The position numbers and the translations under genes were made by a program. The notes under the pieces were generated by a model. It was not told the origin of the DNA and did not search any database. It was given only the letters and a program-made list of their open reading frames with translations. DNA of 56,190 nt from Phascolarctobacterium succinatutens CAG:287 (GTDB taxonomy: Bacteria; Bacillota; Negativicutes; Acidaminococcales; Acidaminococcaceae): NCBI RefSeq assembly GCF_000434895.1, contig NZ_FR892788.1:1-56190 (forward strand). The letters run 5' to 3'. Numbering within the stretch: position 1 is the stretch's first letter; every line of letters begins with the position of its first letter. Below, one piece after another: positions 41,304 through 48,547 of the stretch.

Positions 41304-41324
41304 ATAATTCTCATTTAGAATTAT
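41304..41324. promoter_or_regulatory. Per/Fur-box-like operator
   Basis: ATAATTCT and AGAATTAT form a perfect 8-5-8 palindrome around CATTT, 22 bases upstream of the perR start codon. It closely matches the A/T-rich Fur/PerR box core (comparison from memory) and fits autoregulation. A related, less perfect TTAATTC-type stretch lies near 41415-41440. Confidence 0.7.
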
Positions 41325-41508
41325 ACACCCTCCGTCAAAATTGTCAAGTATTTTTAGCACCAATCTACAAAATAATCACAAATAAATTTATACTTTTTTT
41401 GCTGTTGTCTAGCAGATAATTAATTCATTCTTAATTCTAAAATTACTCAATAGGAAAAATATAACAAAGAATAGAAAATGCTTCTCATTAACGCTTGATT
41501 CAAGATAT

Positions 41509-41540
41509 AAAAAAATACTGTCGAAACTGTGTCCGACAGC
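41509..41540 (-). terminator. Terminator of the 354-residue secreted protein gene
   Basis: On the minus strand CTGTCGG and CGACAG form a stem around a nine-base loop followed by TATTTTTTT. Confidence 0.82.
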
Positions 41541-41562
41541 ATTAGTTAACCTATCTCATTAT

Positions 41563-42627
41563 TTATTCAGTTTTCTCCCAAATCAGCTGCACCGGCAGAT
41601 TAGATGCACCGGGAGGTGACCAGATAAAGCTGTAGTCGCCGGCCTTCAGCTGAGCAAGCTCAATTGCCTCCTCTATCTTTGAGCCTAAGCATACTGTCTG
41701 CTCCGGCAATGCCACCAGCTGACGTTCTCCCTTAGTTTTGTTTTCCAGTACGCCGTAGCCCGCAAAAGGACCGCCGATGGGGTTTAAAATAAAGCTTATC
41801 GGCTTTTTGCCGGCTACAGTAAAGTTTACCTTGTAGATAACACCGTAGTTGCCATAGTTTTCCGCAGGCAGTCCGGTGGTTACGTCAACGCCCTTAGCAT
41901 AGCCCTCCTGCGAGGTTGCCAGCTCCAGCATCAGCGGCTTTTCCGGCGCATTGACAGGCTTTTTCAGCGTATAGTTCCAATCTGCAGCCTCAAATGTACC
42001 GCGTAGCGGATGCTCGTCCATCGGCTGAATTGCGGCAGCCTCGTTAAACAGCTCCAAATCACTCTTCGTTTCACACATCAGCACACTCACCTCAACAGGC
42101 TTGTCAAAGTGCAGGTCAACAGTTGCCGTGTACAGCTTATCCGTCGGCAGAATAATTCCGTGTCCGCTGAGCAGCTCGCGGCTACCGCCAAAGCCCAGCT
42201 TGCCCTCCTGCGGCTTTTGGTTGCTGTCATCAAAATATTCCTTTTGAGAGTTTTTGCCGTCACGCATATAATCATAAGCAAAGCCGGCTGCGCCGCTGCG
42301 TGTTACCTTGTAATGCACCGGGCGCAGATTATCCGTATTCTTCAGCATTACCGCCAGCTTTTTCTTAGCGGCAACACCATTGACATGATGCAGGAATAAA
42401 CGTACATCCCCCTCAACCTTATCACGATAAAGTATACCGTTACGATAAACAGTTTCCGGACTGTCGCTAAAAAGCAGCTTCGGACCGTTGGCGACAAAAT
42501 CCGCCTGCGCCTGCTCTGTAACATAATCCTCAGGAATAAACACCGGTCGCTGCTGTGCGCCTGCCACGTTCAGCATGCCACAGGATATAGTAACAAGAAA
42601 AGCCTGCAAGGCCTTTTTTAAATTCAT
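41563..42627 (-). CDS. Large secreted protein of unknown function
   Basis: A 354-residue protein beginning MNLKKALQAFLVTISCGMLNVAGAQQ, a signal peptide with likely cleavage after AGA. The mature part is beta-rich with many short charged loops (VEGDVRLFLHHVNG, KPVEVSVLMCE, NYGVIYKVNFTVAGKKP), as in copper-amine-oxidase-like or adhesin-type surface domains, but I do not recognise a specific family. Start at the ATG 42627, preceded by GGAGGGAGTG. It is a single-gene unit between two minus-strand terminators. Confidence 0.7.
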   Translation of the reverse strand: MNLKKALQAFLVTISCGMLNVAGAQQRPVFIPEDYVTEQAQADFVANGPKLLFSDSPETVYRNGILYRDKVEGDVRLFLHHVNGVAAKKKLAVMLKNTDNLRPVHYKVTRSGAAGFAYDYMRDGKNSQKEYFDDSNQKPQEGKLGFGGSRELLSGHGIILPTDKLYTATVDLHFDKPVEVSVLMCETKSDLELFNEAAAIQPMDEHPLRGTFEAADWNYTLKKPVNAPEKPLMLELATSQEGYAKGVDVTTGLPAENYGNYGVIYKVNFTVAGKKPISFILNPIGGPFAGYGVLENKTKGERQLVALPEQTVCLGSKIEEAIELAQLKAGDYSFIWSPPGASNLPVQLIWEKTE

Positions 42628-42649
42628 CAAATCACTCCCTCCAACACAC

Positions 42650-42698
42650 AAAAAAACTTTCCGCAGCCAAAATCATTCCCTATAATTAAGGCTGCGGA
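42650..42698 (-). terminator. Terminator after the transaldolase gene
   Basis: TCCGCAGCC and GGCTGCGGA form a perfect nine-base stem around a 21-base loop, followed on the minus strand by AAGTTTTTTT. Confidence 0.78.
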
Positions 42699-42722
42699 CT
42701 CAGTAACAATATTCTAAAATTT

Positions 42723-43367
42723 TTACTTCAGGCTGTTTTGATAATCAGCCATAAACTGCGCCAGACCTTTATCTGTCAGCGGATGAATAATCATCTGCTC
42801 CAGCACCTTAGTAGGAATAGTTGCAATCTGACAACCGGTCAGCATAACCTTTTCTACGTGCTCCAAATTACGGATGCTGGCAGCAATTACCTCGGTAGTA
42901 ATGCCATACAGCTTAAAGGCTTTGACAATATTTTCTACCAGCTGTACGCCGTCTTCACCGATATCATCCAAACGGCCGATAAACGGGCTGACATAGCTGG
43001 CACCTGCGCGTGCGGCCAGCAAAGCCTGAGCCATGCTGAATACCAGCGTTACATTAGTTTTAATGCCTTCTGCGCTCAGAATTTTTACTGCCTTCATGCC
43101 TTCCGGAATGCAGGGGATTTTGATAACGATGTTATCCGCAATCTTTACCAGCTTGCGTGCTTCCTCCACCATACCGTCACATTCGGTGCTGATAACCTCA
43201 GCACTGACGGGACCGGCAACCAGTTTGGCAATTTCCGGGATAACCTCAGCCTGTGTACGGCCGCTTTTGGCAATCAGGCTCGGGTTGGTTGTAACACCAT
43301 ACACAACGCCCCAATCGACAAATTTAGCAATCTCCTCTACATTAGCAGTATCCATAAAAATCTTCAT
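42723..43367 (-). CDS. fsa: Small transaldolase / fructose-6-phosphate aldolase
   Basis: A 214-residue class I aldolase of the short transaldolase group. MKIFMDTANVEEI, TTNPSLIAKSGR and the Schiff-base lysine segment NIVIKIPCIPEG (Lys at about 85) are typical; SPFIGRLDDIGEDG follows. Members either act as transaldolase in the pentose phosphate pathway or as fructose-6-phosphate aldolase; sequence alone does not decide. It stands as a single-gene unit with a terminator. GAGGG lies 11 bases before the ATG. Confidence 0.92.
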   Translation of the reverse strand: MKIFMDTANVEEIAKFVDWGVVYGVTTNPSLIAKSGRTQAEVIPEIAKLVAGPVSAEVISTECDGMVEEARKLVKIADNIVIKIPCIPEGMKAVKILSAEGIKTNVTLVFSMAQALLAARAGASYVSPFIGRLDDIGEDGVQLVENIVKAFKLYGITTEVIAASIRNLEHVEKVMLTGCQIATIPTKVLEQMIIHPLTDKGLAQFMADYQNSLK

Positions 43368-43435
43368 TTTTAACTAACCCTCTTTACAAATCAAAATCAT
43401 ATTTTTTTATTTATATGGTGCTTTATCGCGCGTCC

Positions 43436-44053
43436 TTACGGAAGTACTACTACCTTCTCAGCGTGAGTCTGCGCCGGCAAGCTCATGGTCATCATGCTGC
43501 TCCAAACCAGCAGCTTATCACCTTTTTTAATCTTAGCGAAGTCTGCGCACGCATTTGCATCAATCGTCGCAATAACGTCATTATTGGTATTAAGTACGGT
43601 TACATAACTTCCATCCTTAGCAAGGCTTGCCTGTGCTACCTCAAAAAAGCTTGCAGGCTCTTCGCTGTCTTCGATAACAATCGCCAGAGCATGGCTTTGC
43701 GGCGGCATGCTGCGAGTCATAGTTGCGGAATAATAGGCAGTAACCTTCTGGCCTTCCTTTAAAGCATAGGGCAGACGCAGCTTACCGCTATCACCCTCCA
43801 CAATGTAGGTACCACGGTCAACAATAGTAGCGACCATGTTTCTGCTGCCCTCACCTTTAATAACGTACATACCATCCTCTACAGCAACGATTTCACCGCG
43901 GGTAACATAGGTTCCCGGTGCGCGCATTACCTCAGGATTTGCCTGCACCTCGTCCAGGGGAGAGGATTGAGCCGCATCAGCGGCGAAAGCACTGCCGGCA
44001 CCCAACAGCGCCATACAGGAAAATACTAAAGCGATTTTTTTAAGTGATTTCAT
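43436..44053 (-). CDS. Secreted protein with an internal duplication
   Basis: A 205-residue protein with a signal peptide (MKSLKKIALVFSCMALLG..., cleavage after AFA). The mature part contains a ~30-residue element twice: residues 99-129 (KEGQKVTAYYSATMTRSMPP...) and 176-205 (KKGDKLLVWSSMMTMSLPAQ...). Each has a lysine-gly turn, a beta strand, M-T-x-S-[ML]-P-x-Q-[ST]-H-A and a closing strand, so two similar beta domains are likely. No known family is recognised. Start at the ATG 44053 following GGAGG. Confidence 0.72.
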   Translation of the reverse strand: MKSLKKIALVFSCMALLGAGSAFAADAAQSSPLDEVQANPEVMRAPGTYVTRGEIVAVEDGMYVIKGEGSRNMVATIVDRGTYIVEGDSGKLRLPYALKEGQKVTAYYSATMTRSMPPQSHALAIVIEDSEEPASFFEVAQASLAKDGSYVTVLNTNNDVIATIDANACADFAKIKKGDKLLVWSSMMTMSLPAQTHAEKVVVLP

Positions 44054-44141
44054 AATATATACCTCCAAGATATTGCTTTTGTTTATGTTTATAAGTATAG
44101 CATAAGATTATGGCAAAATCATGGCAGTTTTGATTAATTAT

Positions 44142-45443
44142 TTACTTGTTGCTGAAATGTACAGCGATTTCCGTAATAGTAGCAGCAGCCTTCCACAGGC
44201 AATCCTCATTGAAATCGAAGTGACTGTTGTGATGACCTGCCGCAATCTTGGTACCATACATCATGTACAGGGCACGGCCGCCATGCTGCTGCACGCGCTC
44301 CATGAAGTAACCGCAATCCTCGCTGCCGCCCATATCTACATATTCCACAACCTCGTCATAATGACATTTTTCTTCAATAAGCTCTGCTACCTCGTGGCCC
44401 AGCTCCTTGTCTGCAAAGCAGGCAGGTGCAGCACCGGCCATAGTGATTTTTACCTTAACATCATACATAGCGGCGCAGGCATTAAGAATGCGTTTAGCTT
44501 CCGTAACCATGTATTCATCAATTTCGGTAGTAGCACCGCGTGTTTCCAGCTTAATAGCAGCGATATCAGGCACTACGTTGCGGCCGGTGCCGGCGTTGAG
44601 CACACCTACATTAATACGGCTGGAGCCCTTGCTGTGACGGGGAATAGTATTCAGGGAAATTGCAGCCTGTGCTGCTGCCAGCAAAGCGTTTTTGCCCTGC
44701 TCCGGTGCTGCGCCTGCATGGGCAGATACACCAGTAAATTCTGCATCGAGCTTCGTAGTTGCCAAAAAGCCGTCAGTCATCGTTACCAGGCAGTTGTCAG
44801 TAGTAGCCTTAAAGCCGATGTGACCGCCGAACAGATAATCCACATCATCAACTACACCAGCGTTCATCATAGCGAAGGCCCCGCGTACGCCTTCCTCCGC
44901 AGGTTGGAAAATCAATTTAACGGTGCCTGCCAAACGTGCTTTATTAGCAGCAAGCAGCTTTGCTGCCGACAGGCCGATGGTTACGTGACCGTCATGACCG
45001 CAGGCGTGCATAGCCTTTTTATGTTCGGAAGCAAAGCCTTCCTTTGCCGGTCGATGCTCGTCGCAGCGCTCCTCTTCTACATCGTTGCAGTCCATATCAA
45101 AGCGGAAGGCAACTGTTTTACCCGGTTTATCTGTTTTAAGAGTTGCCACGATACCGGTCTTGCCGCCTGCCATCTTCTTTACCAGCTCCGGATCCGCACC
45201 TTCGTTGATTGCTCTTTGCATATAATCAGCCAGCTCTGCCTCGCTCGGCACACCCATCATAGATTTTTCGTCAATAACGTCAGCGCCAAATTTAACATCA
45301 TAGCCAAGCTTTTTCAGCTCACCGATAATCATGCTTGCCGTACGGAATTCCGTCCAGCCTGTTTCCGGATGTCTGTGCAAATCTCTGCGGCGTTCGACCA
45401 TTTCATCTTTTAATTCTTCAGCCTGTTGCCAAATTGTTGCCAT
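44142..45443 (-). CDS. M20-family amidohydrolase, AbgA-like
   Basis: A 433-residue zinc aminoacylase-type enzyme. RRRDLHRHPETGWTEFRT, FRFDMDCNDV, HACGHDGHVTIGL (metal ligands), QPAEEGVRGA and DMGGSEDCGYFM are present. The N-terminal insertion of ~50 residues (about 50-95) is typical of AbgA/p-aminobenzoyl-glutamate hydrolases rather than of IAA-amino acid hydrolases. Substrates are N-acylated amino acids or related amides. The start (45443) uses the ATG after GGGGGTAAGAAAC. The zinc-ribbon gene lies just upstream in the same unit. Confidence 0.88.
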   Translation of the reverse strand: MATIWQQAEELKDEMVERRRDLHRHPETGWTEFRTASMIIGELKKLGYDVKFGADVIDEKSMMGVPSEAELADYMQRAINEGADPELVKKMAGGKTGIVATLKTDKPGKTVAFRFDMDCNDVEEERCDEHRPAKEGFASEHKKAMHACGHDGHVTIGLSAAKLLAANKARLAGTVKLIFQPAEEGVRGAFAMMNAGVVDDVDYLFGGHIGFKATTDNCLVTMTDGFLATTKLDAEFTGVSAHAGAAPEQGKNALLAAAQAAISLNTIPRHSKGSSRINVGVLNAGTGRNVVPDIAAIKLETRGATTEIDEYMVTEAKRILNACAAMYDVKVKITMAGAAPACFADKELGHEVAELIEEKCHYDEVVEYVDMGGSEDCGYFMERVQQHGGRALYMMYGTKIAAGHHNSHFDFNEDCLWKAAATITEIAVHFSNK

Positions 45444-45457
45444 GTTTCTTACCCCCA

Positions 45458-45649
45458 TTAAAAAAGTACAGTCTGCTCACTGTCTAAAGGCAGATAAACC
45501 TCACTCTTATCTTTTAAACGATTGTTATTATCCACCCACTGTCCGCACGGACATTGTATTACAGCGGTAGGCAGCGCCCAAGCCAAATGTTTGCCGCAAT
45601 CAGGACAGATATATTCTACCTGCAGCCTGTCACGCTCTTTTTTCTTCAT
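45458..45649 (-). CDS. Small zinc-ribbon protein
   Basis: A 63-residue protein with CPDCGK (about 15-20) and CPCG (about 33-36), a two-knuckle zinc ribbon, and an acidic tail. AGGAGGTG lies upstream. It ends 14 bases before the start of the amidohydrolase gene, so the two are co-transcribed. Function is unknown; such ribbons can bind nucleic acid or only stabilise a fold. Confidence 0.68.
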   Translation of the reverse strand: MKKKERDRLQVEYICPDCGKHLAWALPTAVIQCPCGQWVDNNNRLKDKSEVYLPLDSEQTVLF

Positions 45650-45686
45650 AAATAAAGCGCACCTCCTGCTTCTTCTTGCGTTTTTT

Positions 45687-45692
45687 ATTATA
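45687..45692 (-). promoter_or_regulatory. Extended -10 promoter of the zinc-ribbon/amidohydrolase unit
   Basis: On the minus strand TGCTATAAT (extended -10) lies about 40 bases before the zinc-ribbon gene. No good -35 box is present. The same TGCTATAAT also stands before the SIMPL gene at 45840-45848 on the other strand. Confidence 0.5.
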
Positions 45693-45882
45693 GCACATTT
45701 GTACCATTAAGAAAATGCTTTGACGGCAGTAAGTATTAAAAGTAAGTAAGTTAAGCAACTGCTTCATTTTATTTATCACTGTCCTGCTCCTGTCTGTTCG
45801 TGTTTTTTCTGTGTCTTTCAGGTTTAACTTGTATTTATGTGCTATAATTAAGCTGATTTAATAACAGTCAGGAGGTTATATT

Positions 45883-46596
45883 ATGACTAAGATAAAACAA
45901 ATGCTTTGTGCTCTGCTTACCGTCTGCCTGCTGCTTATCGGCAGTGCCAATGCTATGGCTGCGCAGCCTGATACACCAAGCATCAGCGTCAGCGCCAACG
46001 CAACTATCGAGGTAGCACCGGATACTGCCGTTATCAGCTTTGATGTCAACGGCAAGGGACGTACCGCTGCCGAAGCAACAAGTGCATCTGCCGCCAAAAT
46101 GGATAGCGTTAAGCATAATCTGCTTGGCTGCAATATTTTGGGTAATGATATCACAACAACAAGCTATACACTTTACCCCGATACCGATATCAAAGGTAAA
46201 ATCACCGGTTATACCGCCAGCAACAGTGTGCGCATCAAGCTCAAGGATATCGGCAAGCTTGGTCCTGTAATTGATAAAATCAGTGCTGCCGGCGTTGATA
46301 CAATCAATAATATTTCCTTCAGCGTAAGCAACAGAGAGCTTTACCGCAACAAACTGCTGGCTCAGGCTGTTGAAAACGCACGCCAGCAGGCTGCCGTTGT
46401 CGCCAATGCCGGCGGCCGCACACTAGGCAAGCTGCTGAGCGCCAACATCAGCACCTACAGCGGCGGCATGGAGCGCTCCTATGGCAACATGAAGCTGATG
46501 GCTGCTGCCGACAGAGCTGCTGCCCCCGAAACAAGCATCGCTGCGCAGGAAATTACGATAAAAGCCAGCGTTGATACTGTTTTTGCTATGGAATAA
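45883..46596 (+). CDS. SIMPL-domain (DUF541) secreted protein
   Basis: A 237-residue secreted protein with a signal peptide ending near AMAAQ. The mature part begins SISVSANATIEVAPDTAVISF, the standard opening of the SIMPL/DUF541 family (YggE-like), whose members form oligomeric periplasmic rings and have been linked to stress tolerance; the molecular role is unknown. AGGAGG precedes the ATG. It is a single-gene unit with an extended -10 promoter (45840-45848) and a terminator. Confidence 0.9.
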   Translation: MTKIKQMLCALLTVCLLLIGSANAMAAQPDTPSISVSANATIEVAPDTAVISFDVNGKGRTAAEATSASAAKMDSVKHNLLGCNILGNDITTTSYTLYPDTDIKGKITGYTASNSVRIKLKDIGKLGPVIDKISAAGVDTINNISFSVSNRELYRNKLLAQAVENARQQAAVVANAGGRTLGKLLSANISTYSGGMERSYGNMKLMAAADRAAAPETSIAAQEITIKASVDTVFAME

Positions 46597-46611
46597 ATTG
46601 CTGCACGCTAA

Positions 46612-46652
46612 AAACTGCTGCCGCGCGTTACAGACGCAGGGCAGCAGTTTTT
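46612..46652 (+). terminator. Terminator after the SIMPL gene
   Basis: AAACTGCTGCC and GGCAGCAGTTT form a perfect 11-bp stem with an 18-base loop followed by TT; further T residues extend the tract. Confidence 0.82.
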
Positions 46653-46685
46653 GCGTCAGAAGGCAAGCCTTCAGCATTAGCAATT

Positions 46686-46988
46686 TTATTTTTTCAGCAG
46701 CTTATATTCCTTCAGTGCCTGAAAAAGTTCTGCACTTCCGGGTGCATATTGAGCACACAGCTCCTTGAGCGCAGCAAAGTTTTTCAGCTCTACGCCCCAC
46801 AAAAAGCAGTCAGCCTCATCATAGGCAGCAACAACGATAAACTTTTTGGCGTCCAGCGGTGTTTTGCCAAAATCATCCGTCAGCATAATATAATCCGTGC
46901 CAAAATCCATACCATAAACCGTAATATTTTCTTCCGGAGTAGAATCCTCCCAAAATCCCAACTTATCAAAATCAGCAGCAGTAAGCAT
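46686..46988 (-). CDS. Small protein of unknown function
   Basis: A 100-residue soluble protein, acidic in its first half (FDKLGFWEDSTPEENITVYGMDFGTDYIMLTDD) with a helical C-terminus (LKELCAQYAPGSAELFQALKEYKLL). No motif or family is recognised. It was trimmed to the ATG at 46988 because GAGGTG lies seven bases upstream and longer readings lack a ribosome site. It is convergent with the SIMPL gene. Confidence 0.62.
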   Translation of the reverse strand: MLTAADFDKLGFWEDSTPEENITVYGMDFGTDYIMLTDDFGKTPLDAKKFIVVAAYDEADCFLWGVELKNFAALKELCAQYAPGSAELFQALKEYKLLKK

Positions 46989-47356
46989 AATACACCTCGT
47001 TTTCATATAATCTAGCCTTAATATAACACGTTGCGCTGTCATTTGCAACTTTAGCTGTTGCGGCATACAACTTAAATTAAAGCTTCACCTTACTGCTATT
47101 CCTATAGCAAATGCGTAGTACACCATTTTTTACTATAAGTTAACAAGAAAACATCAAGCATAAAATACATTTTGTAAATAAAATTAGCGTTTTTTTTATA
47201 AAATTCTGCCCCTACCCTACCCGAAATTGCCATTTAGGGTAGGGACATTTTCGCATAAACATGTCATAATATACTTAAAGAACGAAACAACTGCTTCCGT
47301 TCATGTAGAGAACTATAAAATGTTCTATTGTTGAATAACATCTGGAGGTGCAATTT
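46989..47356. other. Gene-free region with a perfect inverted repeat before the XRE gene
   Basis: No gene is seen in these 368 bases. The main structure is CCCTACCCTA (47210-47219) with its exact complement TAGGGTAGGG (47235-47244), a 10-bp stem with a 15-base loop and no T tract on either side. It lies about 25 bases upstream of a TAATATACT -10-like stretch that probably serves the XRE regulator gene, so an operator is a reasonable guess. Smaller GAACG/CGTTC repeats occur in the leader (47280-47305). Confidence 0.45.
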
Positions 47357-47719
47357 ATGGCAAGCTTAACTGTAAACCCCGACTATAAGCTTATCGGCAA
47401 CAATATCAAACAGATGCGTACCAAATCGCAGGTATCTCAACAAAGTCTGGCAAAGGCAATTAATATTTCGCAAACACACATGAGTAATCTGGAAAACGGT
47501 AAAACCGGCGTGAGCCTGGCTATTGCTATCCGTATCGCCCAGCATCTGCGTTGCAGTCTTGATGCGCTGATTTTTGGTGAAGATAAAAAAACTTATGCGT
47601 TAGAGGCCAAGCCGTTAAGCGCCCACACGGCTGATGAATTCAACCAGCTTTTGAAGCGCTCGCTGGCAGAAATGATGTTTCAATGCCTGCAGAAACCGGA
47701 AGTCCAAAATGAAAAATAA
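47357..47719 (+). CDS. XRE-family helix-turn-helix regulator
   Basis: A 120-residue regulator. The first ~70 residues form a five-helix HTH_3 domain (NNIKQMRTKSQVSQQSLAKA, SQTHMSNLENGKTGVSLAIAIRIAQHL), and the remainder is a short helical tail with no enzyme or ligand domain. GGAGGTG precedes the ATG at 47357; an earlier GTG is part of that site. Its target is unknown; an inverted repeat before the gene suggests autoregulation. No toxin partner is adjacent. Confidence 0.87.
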   Translation: MASLTVNPDYKLIGNNIKQMRTKSQVSQQSLAKAINISQTHMSNLENGKTGVSLAIAIRIAQHLRCSLDALIFGEDKKTYALEAKPLSAHTADEFNQLLKRSLAEMMFQCLQKPEVQNEK

Positions 47720-47746
47720 ATCGAGCTGTTTTTCAGCTCCTTCTTT

Positions 47747-47784
47747 AAAGCCGCTGCGTCCCTTTAGGCGCAGCGCTTTTATTA
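47747..47784 (+). terminator. Terminator after the XRE gene
   Basis: A GC-rich stem CGCTGCG/CGCAGCG with flanking AGC/GCT pairing is followed by TTTTATTAT. A smaller GAGCTG/CAGCTC hairpin precedes it (47723-47739). Confidence 0.75.
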
Positions 47785-47815
47785 TAGTGAAGCAACAATA
47801 AAATAGCTGTTATCG

Positions 47816-47847
47816 AATACTGGTGTCATCTGCGTGACACCAGTATT
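47816..47847. repeat. Perfect 13-bp inverted repeat
   Basis: AATACTGGTGTCA (47816-47828) and TGACACCAGTATT (47835-47847) are exact complements with a six-base loop and only CTTAT after them. It is either a second terminator of unusual length or a protein-binding site; it lies 145 bases before the next gene. Confidence 0.7.
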
Positions 47848-47992
47848 CTTATGTAAGGATAATAATGCTTGTCAAAATTTAAAATCGAATTTTTCTTAAA
47901 ATGCTTTTAAAAGACTTTACTAATTAAGAAAAAACAGTTATGATTATATATAGAATAAGCTTTTTAGCTATGTATTACTGGAGGTAATTAAG

Positions 47993-48427
47993 ATGAAAAA
48001 ATTAGTATTAGTATTAACCATGCTGCTCGCCTTTGCTTGCAGCAGTCTGGCCTTTGCTGCTGACGGCGGCGACCTGAACAAGGAACAAAAGGCTGCTGAA
48101 AAAATGATGACCTCTCTGGCTGGAGACGCTGCTACTGAATATGCAGCTCTTGCTCCTTCCCTGAGCGCTGAACTGGGCAAAACCATGGACCAGAAAAACT
48201 TTGCTGCTATCCAAAAACAGGTTAAACAACAATTCGGTTCCTTAAAAGAAACCAAATTCTTCAGCTTTGAGCGCTATGACCATGCTGATAAGGTAACATA
48301 TATCGCAGGCTTCTCCAAAGAAAAAATCGTAGTTATGTCCTTTGTCTTCGGCAAAGATGCTAAGCTGCAAAACTTCAGCTTCTCTCCGTACAAAGCACCG
48401 GAACAGGCTCCTGCTGAAAAGAAATAA
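47993..48427 (+). CDS. Small secreted protein of unknown function
   Basis: A 144-residue protein with a signal peptide (MKKLVLVLTMLLAFACSSLA, cleavage after AFA), a helical mature part rich in Lys, Ala and Gln (NKEQKAAEKMMTSL, QKNFAAIQKQVKQQFG) and a beta-strand end with FSFSPYK. The layout loosely resembles DUF3887-type proteins. The AFAC segment is not a proper lipobox. GGAGG precedes the ATG and a strong terminator follows. Probably expressed alone. Confidence 0.68.
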   Translation: MKKLVLVLTMLLAFACSSLAFAADGGDLNKEQKAAEKMMTSLAGDAATEYAALAPSLSAELGKTMDQKNFAAIQKQVKQQFGSLKETKFFSFERYDHADKVTYIAGFSKEKIVVMSFVFGKDAKLQNFSFSPYKAPEQAPAEKK

Positions 48428-48437
48428 GATTTTTTGC

Positions 48438-48478
48438 ACTGCATCCTGCTGCCCAGGCAGCGGGATGCAGTTTTTTTA
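48438..48478 (+). terminator. Strong terminator after the small secreted protein gene
   Basis: ACTGCATCC/GGATGCAGT and inner GCTGCC/GGCAGC stems are followed by TTTTTTTATT. The T tract directly abuts the -35 box of the next promoter. Confidence 0.92.
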
Positions 48479-48507
48479 TTGCTTATAATTCTCCTTTAGC
48501 TTATAAT
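48479..48507 (+). promoter_or_regulatory. Promoter of the NSS transporter gene
   Basis: TTGCTT (48479-48484), a 17-base spacer and TATAAT (48502-48507), about 40 bases before the start codon. Confidence 0.75.
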
Positions 48508-48547
48508 TAGATTATCCAAAATTTTTTTAGGGAGTAGGTATTTATTT

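Noticed and set aside
47357..47719. Antitoxin of a type II toxin-antitoxin pair
   Set aside because: No small partner gene lies beside it on either strand.
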